Part shown: piece by piece, positions 16,212-25,643 of the stretch
How the letters are laid out: each line of letters opens with the position of its first letter
Numbering within the stretch: the first letter of the stretch is position 1
Origin: OCS155 cluster bacterium AG-333-G23
GTDB lineage: Bacteria; Actinomycetota; Acidimicrobiia; Actinomarinales; Actinomarinaceae
Direction of reading: 5' to 3'
NCBI GenBank assembly: GCA_003282445.1
Contig: QBZE01000006.1
Location: 32,001 to 76,932 of the forward strand
DNA: 44,932 nt
Notes under the pieces: model-generated
The model's database searches: none
What the model saw: only the letters and a program-made list of their open reading frames with translations
Told to the model about the DNA's origin: nothing
Program-made: the position numbers and the translations under genes

Positions 16212-18377
16212 TTATTCTCTTTTCCCTGGAAAAACTCTTTTAACATCAAATACATTTTCAATCTCTTTTGCATCTGAGATAATTGTTTCTAGTTGACTAT
16301 TGTCACTTAGCTCTATTTGAAAAAGTAATGACACAATTCTTTTGCTATTAGTTAAAGACTTGGCTACTAAAATGTTCCCACCATTATCAGAAATAGCAAC
16401 TGTTGCGTCTCTTAATAAATAAGGTCTGTCAATAGCTTCTATTTCTACCCATACAATTGAACCAGTATGAGTATTAATTCCCCAGCTTACATCAACTATT
16501 CTTTCACCTTTTGAATTATCAATTTTTACATTTAAACAATCAGATCTATGTATTGAGATACCTTTATTTATAGTAACGAAACCAAGAATATCATCTCCAG
16601 GTACAGGAACACAACATCTAGCCATTCTTACTTTAATATCATCGTAGCCTTCGACCAATACTTGCTGATCTTTAAGATCCAATGATGGGTCTGGTGATAA
16701 TAGATCTTCTTCTTCAGATATCTCTTCAGGAAATACGTATTTACGTATTTTCGTACCTAAATTTTCTATTTTTATATTGTTTGTTCCCAATTGTAAAAAC
16801 AGAGTCTCATTGTTTGGCATATGAAAGCTTGCTAATAGATGCTCTAATATATCTTCTTTGCTTGAAAAGTTTAAAACATCTTGATTTTCATCCAACCAAG
16901 TATTCAGTATTTGCTTACCTTTTTGAATGTCCTCATCTTTCATTTGTTTTTGATGCCACTGTTTTATTTTTGATCTTGCTCTAGTAGTCTTTACAAAACT
17001 TAACCAATCTCTACTAGGTCCTTTAGACGTATCTTTTGTAGTTAATATCTCCACGGTATCTCCGGTTTTAAGTAACGTACCTAAATTTACTAACTTTCCG
17101 TCAATTTTTGCTCCTATTAGTTTTTCACCAACTTGAGTATGAACGGCAAAACCAAAATCAACTGGTGTAGCTCCTGTAGGTAACGTGATTACATCACCAT
17201 TAGGTGTTAAACAAAATATTTCTTGTTCGTATAGATCAAGTTTCATATGCGAAAGAAATTCATTAGGTTCTGGGTAATCATCTGAGATATTCTTTAATTC
17301 ATTAGTCCATTCTTGTAGATCATTCTTTGGGGTTTCTTTATATTTCCAATGAGAAGCGACGCCGTATTCTGCTCTGTAGTGCATATCGTGTGTTCTTATT
17401 TGAATTTCCATCCTTTGACCTTCAGCAGTTAAAACTGTGGTATGTAAGCTTTGATACAAATTAAATTTAGGCATAGATATAAAATCTTTAAATCTTCCTA
17501 GAACCGGTTGAAAGTTTGCATGAATTAATCCAAGTATTGTATAACAGTTTTTAACATCATCAGTAAGAATACGTATACCTACAAGATCATTAATTTCATT
17601 AAATGACAAGCCGTTGTTAATAATTTTCTTATATATTGAATAATTATGTTTAGGCCTACCAACAACTTCAGCAGAAAGTGAATTATCTGACAATAAGTTT
17701 TCAATGATTTGAATTGAATCATTTATATTTTTATCTCTATTTGGTGCAGATTTTAATATAAGGTTATTAATTTCTTCGTTTTGATTTTTATACAATATAT
17801 TAAATGAGACATCTTCTAATTTATGCTTAATATTTTGAAGTCCTAATCTATGAGCTAACGGAGCATAAACATACAAAGTTTCTTGAGCTATTTTTTCTTT
17901 TTTCCATTCATTTAAATATTCTATTGTTTCAATATTATGCAACCTATCAGCGAGTTTAAGAATAAGAACTCTTATATCTTTAGCCATTGCTATAACCATC
18001 TTCCTAATAGCATCGGCTTTAGCTTCTTCTTTTGAGTTGTAATTAATTTTATCTAATTTAGTTACACCATCTACTATGTCCGCTACTTCTTTGCCGAATT
18101 CTTTCTTCAAATCTTTGTAAGTAATATCAGTATCTTCTATCAAGTCATGCAAAATAGCGGAGACAATTGTATCAATATCCATACTTAAATTAGATAAATA
18201 TAATGCTACGTGCAATGGATGAGTTATATATGGCTCTCCAGAATGTCTTTTTTGGTCACTATGTCCTTCAGATGCTAAATCATATGCTTTTTTTAAGGTA
18301 ATCCTTTCCTTATCTGAATAGTTTTTAGATAGTTCATTAAATAAACTATCTTCTATTTTTATTGAGGTCTCACTCAT
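16212..18377 (-). CDS. rel: Bifunctional (p)ppGpp synthetase/hydrolase, Rel
   Basis: Makes and degrades (p)ppGpp in the stringent response. Domains in order: HD hydrolase with HSGEPYITHPLHVA, ILHDLIEDTD and RLHNIETIEYL, apparently intact; synthetase with GRPKHNYSIYKK, GRFKDFISMPKFNLYQSLHT and MEIQIRTHDMHYRAEYGVA; TGS domain with CLTPNGDVITLPTGATPVDF; then a region with CCVPVPGDDILGFVT (zinc-finger-like) and a C-terminal ACT domain. In the synthetase the usual PKxNGYQSLH reads PKFNLYQSLH. The 721 residues are near normal for a long RSH protein. One of the longest gaps of the chain (21 bases) separates it from secF. Confidence 0.97.
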   Translation of the reverse strand: MSETSIKIEDSLFNELSKNYSDKERITLKKAYDLASEGHSDQKRHSGEPYITHPLHVALYLSNLSMDIDTIVSAILHDLIEDTDITYKDLKKEFGKEVADIVDGVTKLDKINYNSKEEAKADAIRKMVIAMAKDIRVLILKLADRLHNIETIEYLNEWKKEKIAQETLYVYAPLAHRLGLQNIKHKLEDVSFNILYKNQNEEINNLILKSAPNRDKNINDSIQIIENLLSDNSLSAEVVGRPKHNYSIYKKIINNGLSFNEINDLVGIRILTDDVKNCYTILGLIHANFQPVLGRFKDFISMPKFNLYQSLHTTVLTAEGQRMEIQIRTHDMHYRAEYGVASHWKYKETPKNDLQEWTNELKNISDDYPEPNEFLSHMKLDLYEQEIFCLTPNGDVITLPTGATPVDFGFAVHTQVGEKLIGAKIDGKLVNLGTLLKTGDTVEILTTKDTSKGPSRDWLSFVKTTRARSKIKQWHQKQMKDEDIQKGKQILNTWLDENQDVLNFSSKEDILEHLLASFHMPNNETLFLQLGTNNIKIENLGTKIRKYVFPEEISEEEDLLSPDPSLDLKDQQVLVEGYDDIKVRMARCCVPVPGDDILGFVTINKGISIHRSDCLNVKIDNSKGERIVDVSWGINTHTGSIVWVEIEAIDRPYLLRDATVAISDNGGNILVAKSLTNSKRIVSLLFQIELSDNSQLETIISDAKEIENVFDVKRVFPGKRE

Positions 18378-18398
18378 AATTTAATGGTAGTAAGTTTT

Positions 18399-19304
18399 TT
18401 AATTTTTAATAATCTTAGATAAAAATGGAATTGTTACAAAAATAGAACTATATGTACCTGACATTATTCCTATAAATAGTGGGAGTGCAAAGTCTGTTAA
18501 AGCACCTGATAATCCTAAATAATTACCAATAAATAAGATTGAAGCTATTGGTATAACTGAGGTAATAGATGTATTTATACTTCTCATCAGTACCTCATTA
18601 AATGTACTATTTAATGTTTCAATATTTAAATTGTTTTGTTTCTTAACTTTTCTTGCATCGTTTAATTTATCAAATAATATTACAGTGTCATAAAGTGAAT
18701 AACCAAGAATTGTTAGTAAAGCTATAACAGTCGAAGGAGTAATTTCTAAGTTAAGTAAAAGATATATTGAAAAACATAGTAAAAGATCATGAACCAAAGC
18801 TGCTAGAGCTATTAATGAATATCTGAACTCGTATCGATAGGTTATTAATATTACAATGAAACTTAAAAAAATTATCAAAGCTCTTAGTCCTTTTTGAGTA
18901 ATTTCTTGTCCAAATGTTGGTCCAACTCGTTGAAATTCGATTTCTGAGTCTGGAATATTAAATTTATTAGAAAGATAATCTAAAAATTGAGCTTCTTCTT
19001 CTGAGGATGCTTCAGTAGCTCTAAAAATTATGGAATTTGAATTTTCAAATGTTTGATATCGTGAAACTTCTAATATATTACTGTTCATAACATCACTTAT
19101 ATCTTCTGAACTATATTCTGTATCAAATTGATATGTAGTTCCACCGGTAAAATCAACTGACAGATTTAAATCTAATGTATTTGTAAAAACCATAATAATT
19201 ATTCCAATAAAAATTGTGATTTCAATAATAAAAACTTTATAAAAGAATTTACTTTTTTTATAAAAATCAACCTTTGTATTTCCTAAAAATAAGTTTTTAA
19301 ACAT
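18399..19304 (-). CDS. secF: Protein translocase subunit SecF
   Basis: RND-type membrane partner of SecD that helps draw secreted proteins out of SecYEG. The 301 residues have a first transmembrane helix (about 23-42), a short periplasmic domain after VDFTGGTTYQF, then five helices including FLSFIVILITYRYEF, ALAALVHDLLLCFSIY and ILGYSLYDTVILFDKLND, the SecF signature. It overlaps secD by 8 bases. Confidence 0.97.
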   Translation of the reverse strand: MFKNLFLGNTKVDFYKKSKFFYKVFIIEITIFIGIIIMVFTNTLDLNLSVDFTGGTTYQFDTEYSSEDISDVMNSNILEVSRYQTFENSNSIIFRATEASSEEEAQFLDYLSNKFNIPDSEIEFQRVGPTFGQEITQKGLRALIIFLSFIVILITYRYEFRYSLIALAALVHDLLLCFSIYLLLNLEITPSTVIALLTILGYSLYDTVILFDKLNDARKVKKQNNLNIETLNSTFNEVLMRSINTSITSVIPIASILFIGNYLGLSGALTDFALPLFIGIMSGTYSSIFVTIPFLSKIIKN

Positions 19305-20742
19305 TTTGTAAATCCTTATTTTTTATTGGGAAACATAAACGTGGATTAGTAGTTATATTTGAAATAAGAGGAACAGCATTTCTCGTATACATTCTTGTAA
19401 AGAATAGATCGAAAATAGTTGCTAAGCCTAGAGCTAGTGCAAATCCTTTAATTGGACCTATGGCTAGTATATAAAGTAAAAATGCGGCTGATATAGAAAC
19501 AAAATCAGCTATAAGTATTGTCTTCCAGGCATCGTCTACTGCTTTATTAGCAGCAAATTGAAAAGATCTTCCTACCTTAAGTTCGTCTTTAAATTTCTCA
19601 AATGTAACTATATAAGAATCAGCAGCTAAACCAATTGAAACTATCGCACCTGCTATGCCTGCAAGAGTTAGTGTATATCCTTGAAAATTTCCAAGTATAG
19701 AAATTACAGAATAGAACAATAACCCAAACGAAGAAAGACCGAATATTACAACTATTCCAAGTACTCTATAATACAAAAATAATAGAGATGAAACTATTAT
19801 TAACCCTACAATGCCTGCTTGAAGTCCTAGTTGCAAAGTATTTTCACCCAATGATGCCGATACTTTTTGTATTGATGATCTTTCGAAAGCTACAGGTAAC
19901 GCACCATAACGCAATATAACGGCTAAGTTGTTTGCTGATTCGCCAGTATCTGTGTTTCCCATCGAAATTGCAGCGTTACCACCCGTAATACCAACATTAG
20001 GGTCCACATCATAAGCAATTCCTGGAGCTGAAACAACTTCGCCATCAAGCACTATAGCGAGTTTTCTTTGTTCACCTGATTTAGATGCAAGATCTTTAGT
20101 TAAGTCTGTAAATTTTGAATCAGAATCAGATTTAAGTTCTAGAGATACAATCCATTCATTATCAGGATATACAGCAATAGCATCTGAAATATCATTACCA
20201 GTAAGGGCTGCTGGGCCAAGTTCATAAATTACTGGGAATCCAGTGTTAACACCTAATAAATATGAGATAGAATTTGGATTATCCTCATTGCTAACTCCAA
20301 TTATTTCATCAACACCATCGGGAACTATTTTTAAAGGATTTTCAGGGTCATCTGGGTTTGGTTGATAATCAAAAGCAGGAGAATAACCATTTGTTAATGA
20401 TGAATCAAGTACTGGTCTAAAAGTTAATAATCCTGTAGTACCAAGAGCTTCTATTGCTTTATTTTGGTCAGTTACACCTGGCAATTGTACAAGAACTGAA
20501 TTATTTCCACTTATAGATATTTCTGGTTCTTGTACATCACCAAAAGCTTCAATACGAGTACGCATAATCTCTACTGCTTGTTCTATAAGCTCTTGTTCAG
20601 TACCCTCGGGGGCTGTAAGGATAACTGAAATACCACCTTGTAAATCTAATCCTAATTTAGGAGAAATGCTCGATGATAAAGTGTAATAAAATAATGTTAT
20701 TGATATTACTGGTAGTAAAAGAAGTTTTATAATATTTTTCAT
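19297..20742 (-). CDS. secD: Protein translocase subunit SecD
   Basis: Larger RND-type subunit of the SecDF accessory complex. After an N-terminal helix comes GLDLQGGISVIL, then the P1 periplasmic domain with a compact P1-head insertion, then the helix bundle: YTLTLAGIAGAIVSIGLAAD (family signature), SYIVTFEKFKDEL and FDLFFTRMYT. The 481 residues match actinobacterial SecD, which is shorter than that of E. coli. It overlaps yajC by 4 bases. Confidence 0.97.
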   Translation of the reverse strand: MKNIIKLLLLPVISITLFYYTLSSSISPKLGLDLQGGISVILTAPEGTEQELIEQAVEIMRTRIEAFGDVQEPEISISGNNSVLVQLPGVTDQNKAIEALGTTGLLTFRPVLDSSLTNGYSPAFDYQPNPDDPENPLKIVPDGVDEIIGVSNEDNPNSISYLLGVNTGFPVIYELGPAALTGNDISDAIAVYPDNEWIVSLELKSDSDSKFTDLTKDLASKSGEQRKLAIVLDGEVVSAPGIAYDVDPNVGITGGNAAISMGNTDTGESANNLAVILRYGALPVAFERSSIQKVSASLGENTLQLGLQAGIVGLIIVSSLLFLYYRVLGIVVIFGLSSFGLLFYSVISILGNFQGYTLTLAGIAGAIVSIGLAADSYIVTFEKFKDELKVGRSFQFAANKAVDDAWKTILIADFVSISAAFLLYILAIGPIKGFALALGLATIFDLFFTRMYTRNAVPLISNITTNPRLCFPIKNKDLQNV

Positions 20743-20996
20743 GATTGTGGGTGTATGTTCGATTTATTTATAATTATTTCACCTTTTTTTAAAACTAAAG
20801 AAACATCATTAGTGTTTACCGCAGTAACTCTTCCATGTATTCCGGAATCAGTAATTACATTATCACCAATCTTTAGTTCACTAATAAAATTCTTATGTTT
20901 TTTGTTCCTTCTTCGTTGAGGAATATAAAGTAATGCATAAAATATTACAAAGACTGTTATTAGCGGTAGTAAAGTTATTAAATCATTCATATTCAA
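20739..20996 (-). CDS. yajC: Preprotein translocase subunit YajC
   Basis: Small membrane protein that associates with SecDF. One N-terminal helix (about residues 6-25), a basic stretch (RRRNKKHK), then the conserved GDNVITDSGIHGRVTAVN. Order tgt-yajC-secD-secF is widespread in bacteria. The ATG overlaps tgt by 14 bases; a second ATG two codons later is possible. Confidence 0.94.
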   Translation of the reverse strand: MNMNDLITLLPLITVFVIFYALLYIPQRRRNKKHKNFISELKIGDNVITDSGIHGRVTAVNTNDVSLVLKKGEIIINKSNIHPQS

Positions 20997-22068
20997 ATTG
21001 TTTTCTAAAAGTACTAAAAGTAGATTCTAATATACTTTTTCTAGCTTCATCAAGAATAATCTCGGTTTGAATTAAATTGTGAATAGTTAAATAAAGCCAT
21101 GCAGTGGTATTTTCATTATGTATTAAGTGTCTTAAAAAGGCTTTTGAGTAATTTTGACATGTAAAACATGTGCATACATTGCTTATTGGTTCAGGATCGT
21201 TTTCGTATTGTTTATTTTTAATATTTATATATGTATTCCCAACAATTAATTTTCCATGTCTTGCAAGTCTTGCAGGCCATACACAGTCAAAAAGATCTAT
21301 TCCTTCTTCTATTAAATCTACTAAACCGTGCATATCCCCAAGACCCATAACATATTTTGGTTTTTCATCGGGTAATAGTTCGCTAGTAAATTTAACAATA
21401 TTTTTTCTTTCGATGTTAGTTTCACCTATAGCTAACCCCCCAAGGGCATATCCATCATATTCCTGATCAACCATATATTTTGTAGATAATTCTCGTAAAT
21501 CTTTATGTAATCCTCCTTGTACAATCCCAAATAAGGCTTGATCTTTATTTTTATGAAAACTTTTTGTTATCGATCCCCAATCCCTAGTTAAATTTATAGA
21601 ATTTATTTGTTTTTCTTTACTATCTTTAATATCAATTAAGCAGTCAAATATCATAGCTATATCGCTACCAATTTTATTTTGTGATTTGATTGAAATTTCT
21701 GGTGTCATTTTAAATGAGGAACCATCATAAATATTTTTAAACACTACTCCTTCGTTATCAATTTTTGTTGGTAAAGACCATGCTTGAAAACCACCTGAAT
21801 CAGTTAATATTACTTTATCCCAACTCATAAATTTATGAATACCACCTAACTCATTAATTACATCCACTCCAGGTCTTAAATATAAATGATAGGTATTAGC
21901 TAACAAAACATCAGTATTATCTAAAAAGGTATGCGGTGTTGATTTAATAGCTCCTCTTGTTGCAACTGGCATAAATCCAGGTGTTTTTATTGTTTTATTA
22001 TTTATAGTTATCTCACCTGTTCTAGATTTATCTTCTTTGGCTAATATTTTAAAATTAAGATTACTCAT
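20983..22068 (-). CDS. tgt: tRNA-guanine transglycosylase
   Basis: Exchanges G34 for preQ1 in tRNAs with GUN anticodons. Key sites: ILTDSGGFQAWSL (catalytic Asp), GIVQGGLHKDLRE, YALGGLAIGE, ARHGKLIV, and the zinc site CTCFTC with the His about 25 residues later (HLIH). The 361 residues are close to the usual 370-380. It is followed by yajC and preceded by queA with a 4-base overlap. Confidence 0.97.
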   Translation of the reverse strand: MSNLNFKILAKEDKSRTGEITINNKTIKTPGFMPVATRGAIKSTPHTFLDNTDVLLANTYHLYLRPGVDVINELGGIHKFMSWDKVILTDSGGFQAWSLPTKIDNEGVVFKNIYDGSSFKMTPEISIKSQNKIGSDIAMIFDCLIDIKDSKEKQINSINLTRDWGSITKSFHKNKDQALFGIVQGGLHKDLRELSTKYMVDQEYDGYALGGLAIGETNIERKNIVKFTSELLPDEKPKYVMGLGDMHGLVDLIEEGIDLFDCVWPARLARHGKLIVGNTYINIKNKQYENDPEPISNVCTCFTCQNYSKAFLRHLIHNENTTAWLYLTIHNLIQTEIILDEARKSILESTFSTFRKQFEYE

Positions 22069-23063
22069 TGTATTTTAAATAATACAGCATCACCAAAACT
22101 TAAAAACTTTAATTTATTTGTTTGAGCGTACATATATAATTCTTTCCATTCTTTACCATAGATTGATAAAACAATTGATAGTAAAGAACTATTCGGTGCA
22201 TGGAAATTTGTAATTAGATAATCAACTAATTTGAATTGATAACCTGGTTTTATATATAAATCTGTTGAGCCTTTATAATTTTTTGTTTTAATAACTGTTT
22301 CTAAAGTTCTAAGCACAGTAGTTCCAACAGCATATATTTTATAACCATCTTCTTTGAGTTTTAAAATTTCTTTATAATCATTTTTTTTAATAAAATAATT
22401 TTCATTGTGGACCTTATGGTCTTCTATAAAATTTGTATCAATTGGCTTAAAGGTTCCTATGCCAATATCTAAGTTAATGTATTTAATAATCTTATTTTGT
22501 TTTTCAAGCTTAGAAATCATTTTATTATTAAAGTGTAATCCTGCAGTTGATGCAGCAACTGAGAAACCTCCTGAGCTAAAGTCTGTCTTGTAGTATTCAT
22601 ATTTTTTTACATTATCTTTGATATATGGTGGTAAAGGAGTTATTCCATAATTTTCAATTAACGCATCTATTTTTATATCTGTAGAAATTTTATAAGTATC
22701 TTTATTTTTTTCAATTATTTTGAATTTAACTATATTAGTAGTTATTTCTAGACCCTTTGTTTTTTTACCTGAAAAATTTAATAAACATTCACATTCATAA
22801 TCAGATATAATATTTAATATAAATATTTCTAATTTACCGCCAGAATGTATTTTATTAGTTTTTAACCTAACATTTCGAACTGTACTTTTGTTAAGTACAA
22901 ATACAGCTTTTTCAGATGCGACTGATATAAGATCTTTAAATTGTATAATTTCTTTTGTATCTGCAATTAATAAACGAGAATCTTCAGGGTTTTTGTATCT
23001 TTCTTGTGCAATATTATCTTTAGATAGTTTATAGGAAAGTTGATTTGTAGGTGTTTTATTCAA
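22065..23063 (-). CDS. queA: S-adenosylmethionine:tRNA ribosyltransferase-isomerase
   Basis: Converts preQ1-tRNA to epoxyqueuosine-tRNA, the step after Tgt. Motifs include VLNKSTVRNVRLK, GGKLEIFIL, a serine/glycine-rich stretch ending SVAASTAGLHFN, DIGIGTFKPI, and NFHAPNSSLLSIVLSIYG. The 332 residues are near the usual 340. queA and tgt together imply queuosine modification, although no preQ1 synthesis gene is in this window. It abuts the nuclease gene without a gap. Confidence 0.95.
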   Translation of the reverse strand: MNKTPTNQLSYKLSKDNIAQERYKNPEDSRLLIADTKEIIQFKDLISVASEKAVFVLNKSTVRNVRLKTNKIHSGGKLEIFILNIISDYECECLLNFSGKKTKGLEITTNIVKFKIIEKNKDTYKISTDIKIDALIENYGITPLPPYIKDNVKKYEYYKTDFSSGGFSVAASTAGLHFNNKMISKLEKQNKIIKYINLDIGIGTFKPIDTNFIEDHKVHNENYFIKKNDYKEILKLKEDGYKIYAVGTTVLRTLETVIKTKNYKGSTDLYIKPGYQFKLVDYLITNFHAPNSSLLSIVLSIYGKEWKELYMYAQTNKLKFLSFGDAVLFKIQ

Positions 23064-23417
23064 TTACTTATTTAATAACTTAATAAACAAATCATATGAC
23101 ATAGATACTACTTCTGGCATCCCATCATTTGTTCGTCTTTTATTTTCACCTTTTCTTTTTAATTTTTTCCAAAATAAAACTGTATTTACATTACTTGACT
23201 TTTCAATTGCTTTTTCTAATGATTGATGAAGATTTAAATTTTGTCTTGACTTAGCTTCAATAAAATATTCTTCGTTGTCTGCAAATAGTTGTATATCTCC
23301 TAAATCTTTTGATCCGCCTTCAGCAAATCGTTGTGATTTGAAATTTTCAATCTTATTTAATCTATTGACAATATTTGTTTCGTAGTTTGTTCCCTGTTTT
23401 TTAGCTTTATTAACCAT
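23064..23417 (-). CDS. PD-(D/E)XK nuclease, putative Hjc/actinophage-type Holliday junction resolvase, at the ruvCAB position
   Basis: 117 residues with a plausible PD-(D/E)XK active site: QGTNYETNIVNRL (Glu13), GGSKDLGDIQL (Asp41) and YFIEAKSRQN (Glu54, Lys56). A basic stretch, KKLKRKGENKRR, follows. The layout resembles archaeal Hjc resolvases and, as I recall, small resolvase-like nucleases of actinobacteriophages (GSKDRGDI, then EVKS, then KRRGKG, then a VxMxxxxFxxLL ending). No similarity search was possible. It lies between yebC and queA, exactly where ruvC-ruvA-ruvB stand in most bacteria, and none of those is present. Junction resolution is therefore a reasonable inference from fold and place. 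Other DNA cleavage roles remain possible. Confidence 0.7.
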   Translation of the reverse strand: MVNKAKKQGTNYETNIVNRLNKIENFKSQRFAEGGSKDLGDIQLFADNEEYFIEAKSRQNLNLHQSLEKAIEKSSNVNTVLFWKKLKRKGENKRRTNDGMPEVVSMSYDLFIKLLNK

Positions 23418-23436
23418 TTAATAATTTTAACAATAT

Positions 23437-24180
23437 TTAAATAGTTAACGCAGAATCTAAAAGTTTATCATCTATATCAAAATTAGAGTATACATTTTGT
23501 ACGTCATCTAAATCCTCTAGGGCTTCAATTAATTTAGAAACTTTATCAAACATTTTGCTGTCTAACATTATTGAATTATCTGGTATATATGCAATCTCAG
23601 AGTTGATTGCTTTTATATTATTTTCTTTGAAAATCTGATCAATTTTTTTAAAATCTGAAGGATTAAACTCTAGATTTACATAATTATTATTTTCTAATAT
23701 ATCTAAACAGTTATTCTCTATTGCTAGATTGATTAACTCATCATTACTATCTTCAAATTGAAATATTGCTTTTCTATTAAAAAGATAGTTTACACTTCCA
23801 GGAGAACCTGTACTTCCATTAAATTTACTAAATGTAGATTTTATATCAGATGATGTACGATTTCTATTATCAGTCAAACATTCTACTAATATAGCTACAC
23901 CATGGGGGCCATATCCTTCGTAAAATATTTCTTGATAATCCTCACCGCTATTGTCACCACTTAATCTTTTTAAAGCTCTTTCTATATTGTCATTAGGTAC
24001 TGAGTTTGCTTTAGCTTTTGAAATAGCTTGATACAAAGAAGCATTATTATCTGGATCAATACCACCTTTTTTAGCAGCTACTTCAATAGCTCTTATTAAT
24101 TTCGCAAATAACTTGCCCCTCTTAGCATCATTTGCTCCTTTTTTTCTTTTTATTGTTGACCATTTAGAATGACCTGACAT
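23437..24180 (-). CDS. yebC: YebC/PmpR family transcription or translation regulator
   Basis: Signature N-terminus MSGHSKWSTIKRKKGANDAK, then NVPNDNIERA-like SVPNDNIERALKR and YEGYGPHGVAILVECLTDNRNRT cut here as EGYGPHGVAILVECLTDN. The 247 residues are typical. Family members were described as DNA-binding regulators, and more recent work on relatives links them to relief of ribosome stalling at proline motifs, which would complement efp in the same gene chain. In most bacteria it precedes ruvC; here the nuclease gene follows after 19 bases. It overlaps pdxT by 17 bases. Confidence 0.94.
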   Translation of the reverse strand: MSGHSKWSTIKRKKGANDAKRGKLFAKLIRAIEVAAKKGGIDPDNNASLYQAISKAKANSVPNDNIERALKRLSGDNSGEDYQEIFYEGYGPHGVAILVECLTDNRNRTSSDIKSTFSKFNGSTGSPGSVNYLFNRKAIFQFEDSNDELINLAIENNCLDILENNNYVNLEFNPSDFKKIDQIFKENNIKAINSEIAYIPDNSIMLDSKMFDKVSKLIEALEDLDDVQNVYSNFDIDDKLLDSALTI

Positions 24181-24742
24181 TTTTTCCTTCTTCGATAAAA
24201 TATTTTAACCATGATAAGTAATTTTTATCATTTGTTAATTCAGGATGAAACGTAAATGCAGCTATGTTATTTTGTTGTACTCCAACAACTTCCTCATCAA
24301 TGAACGCTATATTTTTAACTTTTTTTCCAGTTTTCAATATTTTGGGTGCCCTAATAAAACAATACATTTGTGTATTATCAAGAAAATTTACTAACCCTTC
24401 AAATGATTCATTTTGCCGTCCATAAGCATTTCTTTCTACAACACAATCTAGTAAGCCTAAAGAAGTTTCACCGTCTACAACATCTTTAGCTAATAATATA
24501 AGACCAGCACATGTACCAATTGTTGGTATACCATCATTAATTAATATTTTTAATTTTTTAAATAACTCATTGTTACTTTGTATTTTTATCATTGATGTAG
24601 ATTCTCCACCTGGAAGAATTAAAGAATCTATACTTTTGAGATCATTCTTTTGCTTTATTAATATATAATCTTTTTTGATAAGTTCAAGGCTTCTTGTATG
24701 ATCAAGAAAATTTCCTTGTAAAGAAAGAATACCGGTAGTCAT
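24164..24742 (-). CDS. pdxT: Pyridoxal 5'-phosphate synthase, glutaminase subunit
   Basis: Class I glutamine amidotransferase that feeds ammonia to PdxS. It shows GILSLQGNFLDH, LPGGESTSM, the nucleophile in GTCAGLILLA and the His-Glu pair in FHPELTND. I use the ATG at 24740-24742, which overlaps the pdxS stop by one base (TAATG) and has AGAGG 6 bases upstream; a TTG two codons earlier is too close to that site. Length 192 is normal. No other vitamin B6 gene is needed for this pathway. Confidence 0.95.
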   Translation of the reverse strand: MTTGILSLQGNFLDHTRSLELIKKDYILIKQKNDLKSIDSLILPGGESTSMIKIQSNNELFKKLKILINDGIPTIGTCAGLILLAKDVVDGETSLGLLDCVVERNAYGRQNESFEGLVNFLDNTQMYCFIRAPKILKTGKKVKNIAFIDEEVVGVQQNNIAAFTFHPELTNDKNYLSWLKYFIEEGKNVRSF

Positions 24743-25626
24743 TACCAACCTCTTTTGGCTAATTTCTCCGCTTCATCTAAATCATCGATATTTATACCCA
24801 CCATAGGTTCACCTAAATTTTTGGAAACTTCAACAATTTTTTCAGGATTATCATAATTTGTTGTAGCAATCACTATTGCTTCAGCTCTTTCAGCTGGGTC
24901 ACCACTTTTGAATATTCCTGACCCTACAAATACTCCATCACATCCAAGTTGCATCATTAAAGCTGCATCTGCAGGTGTAGCAATACCACCTGCTGCAAAG
25001 TTTACAACGGGTAATTTTCCTAACTTTTTAATCTCTTTTAATACTTCATAAGGTGCTGATATTTCTTTAGCTAATGCCATTAATTGATTTTTATCTGAAC
25101 TAACGATTTTATTTATACCTTCTGTCATGCTTCTCATGTGTTTTACAGCCTCAATTACATTACCTGTACCAGCTTCACCTTTTGTACGTATCATGGCTGC
25201 TCCTTCGCCAATTCTTCTACATGCTTCACCTATGTTTGTTGCTCCATTAACGAATGGTGTTTTTATATCGTGTTTATCAATATGATTTTTTTCGTCAGCT
25301 GGTGTTAAAACTTCACTCTCATCTATAAAATCTATACCTAAAGCTTCTAACATTTGAGCTTCAACAAAATGACCTATTCTAGATTTGGCCATAACTGGTA
25401 TCGAAACTGAAGTCATAATTTCTTGAATAGTTTCAACAGATGACATTCTAGCAACACCTCCTTGTGCTCGAATATCGGCTGGAACTCTTTCTAAAGCCAT
25501 TACTGCAGCGGCACCAGATTTTTCTGCTGTAACAGCTTGTTCAGCATTTATAACATCCATAATCACACCGCCTTTTAACATTTCTGCAAGGCCTTTTTTA
25601 ATTTTGAATGTAGATTCAACTTTCAT
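24742..25626 (-). CDS. pdxS: Pyridoxal 5'-phosphate synthase, lyase subunit
   Basis: Assembles PLP from ribose 5-phosphate, glyceraldehyde 3-phosphate and ammonia. Nearly invariant motifs: [52 protein letters not shown] (Schiff-base Lys) and [11 protein letters not shown] (second Lys). A longer frame opens at 25668, but the ATG at 25624-25626 gives the standard 294 residues and removes an overlap with pimA, so I use it. No clear Shine-Dalgarno precedes it. Highly conserved, hence slightly different codon use from its neighbours would be expected. Confidence 0.97.
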   Translation of the reverse strand: MKVESTFKIKKGLAEMLKGGVIMDVINAEQAVTAEKSGAAAVMALERVPADIRAQGGVARMSSVETIQEIMTSVSIPVMAKSRIGHFVEAQMLEALGIDFIDESEVLTPADEKNHIDKHDIKTPFVNGATNIGEACRRIGEGAAMIRTKGEAGTGNVIEAVKHMRSMTEGINKIVSSDKNQLMALAKEISAPYEVLKEIKKLGKLPVVNFAAGGIATPADAALMMQLGCDGVFVGSGIFKSGDPAERAEAIVIATTNYDNPEKIVEVSKNLGEPMVGINIDDLDEAEKLAKRGW

Positions 25627-25643
25627 ATATTTAATAATAACTA

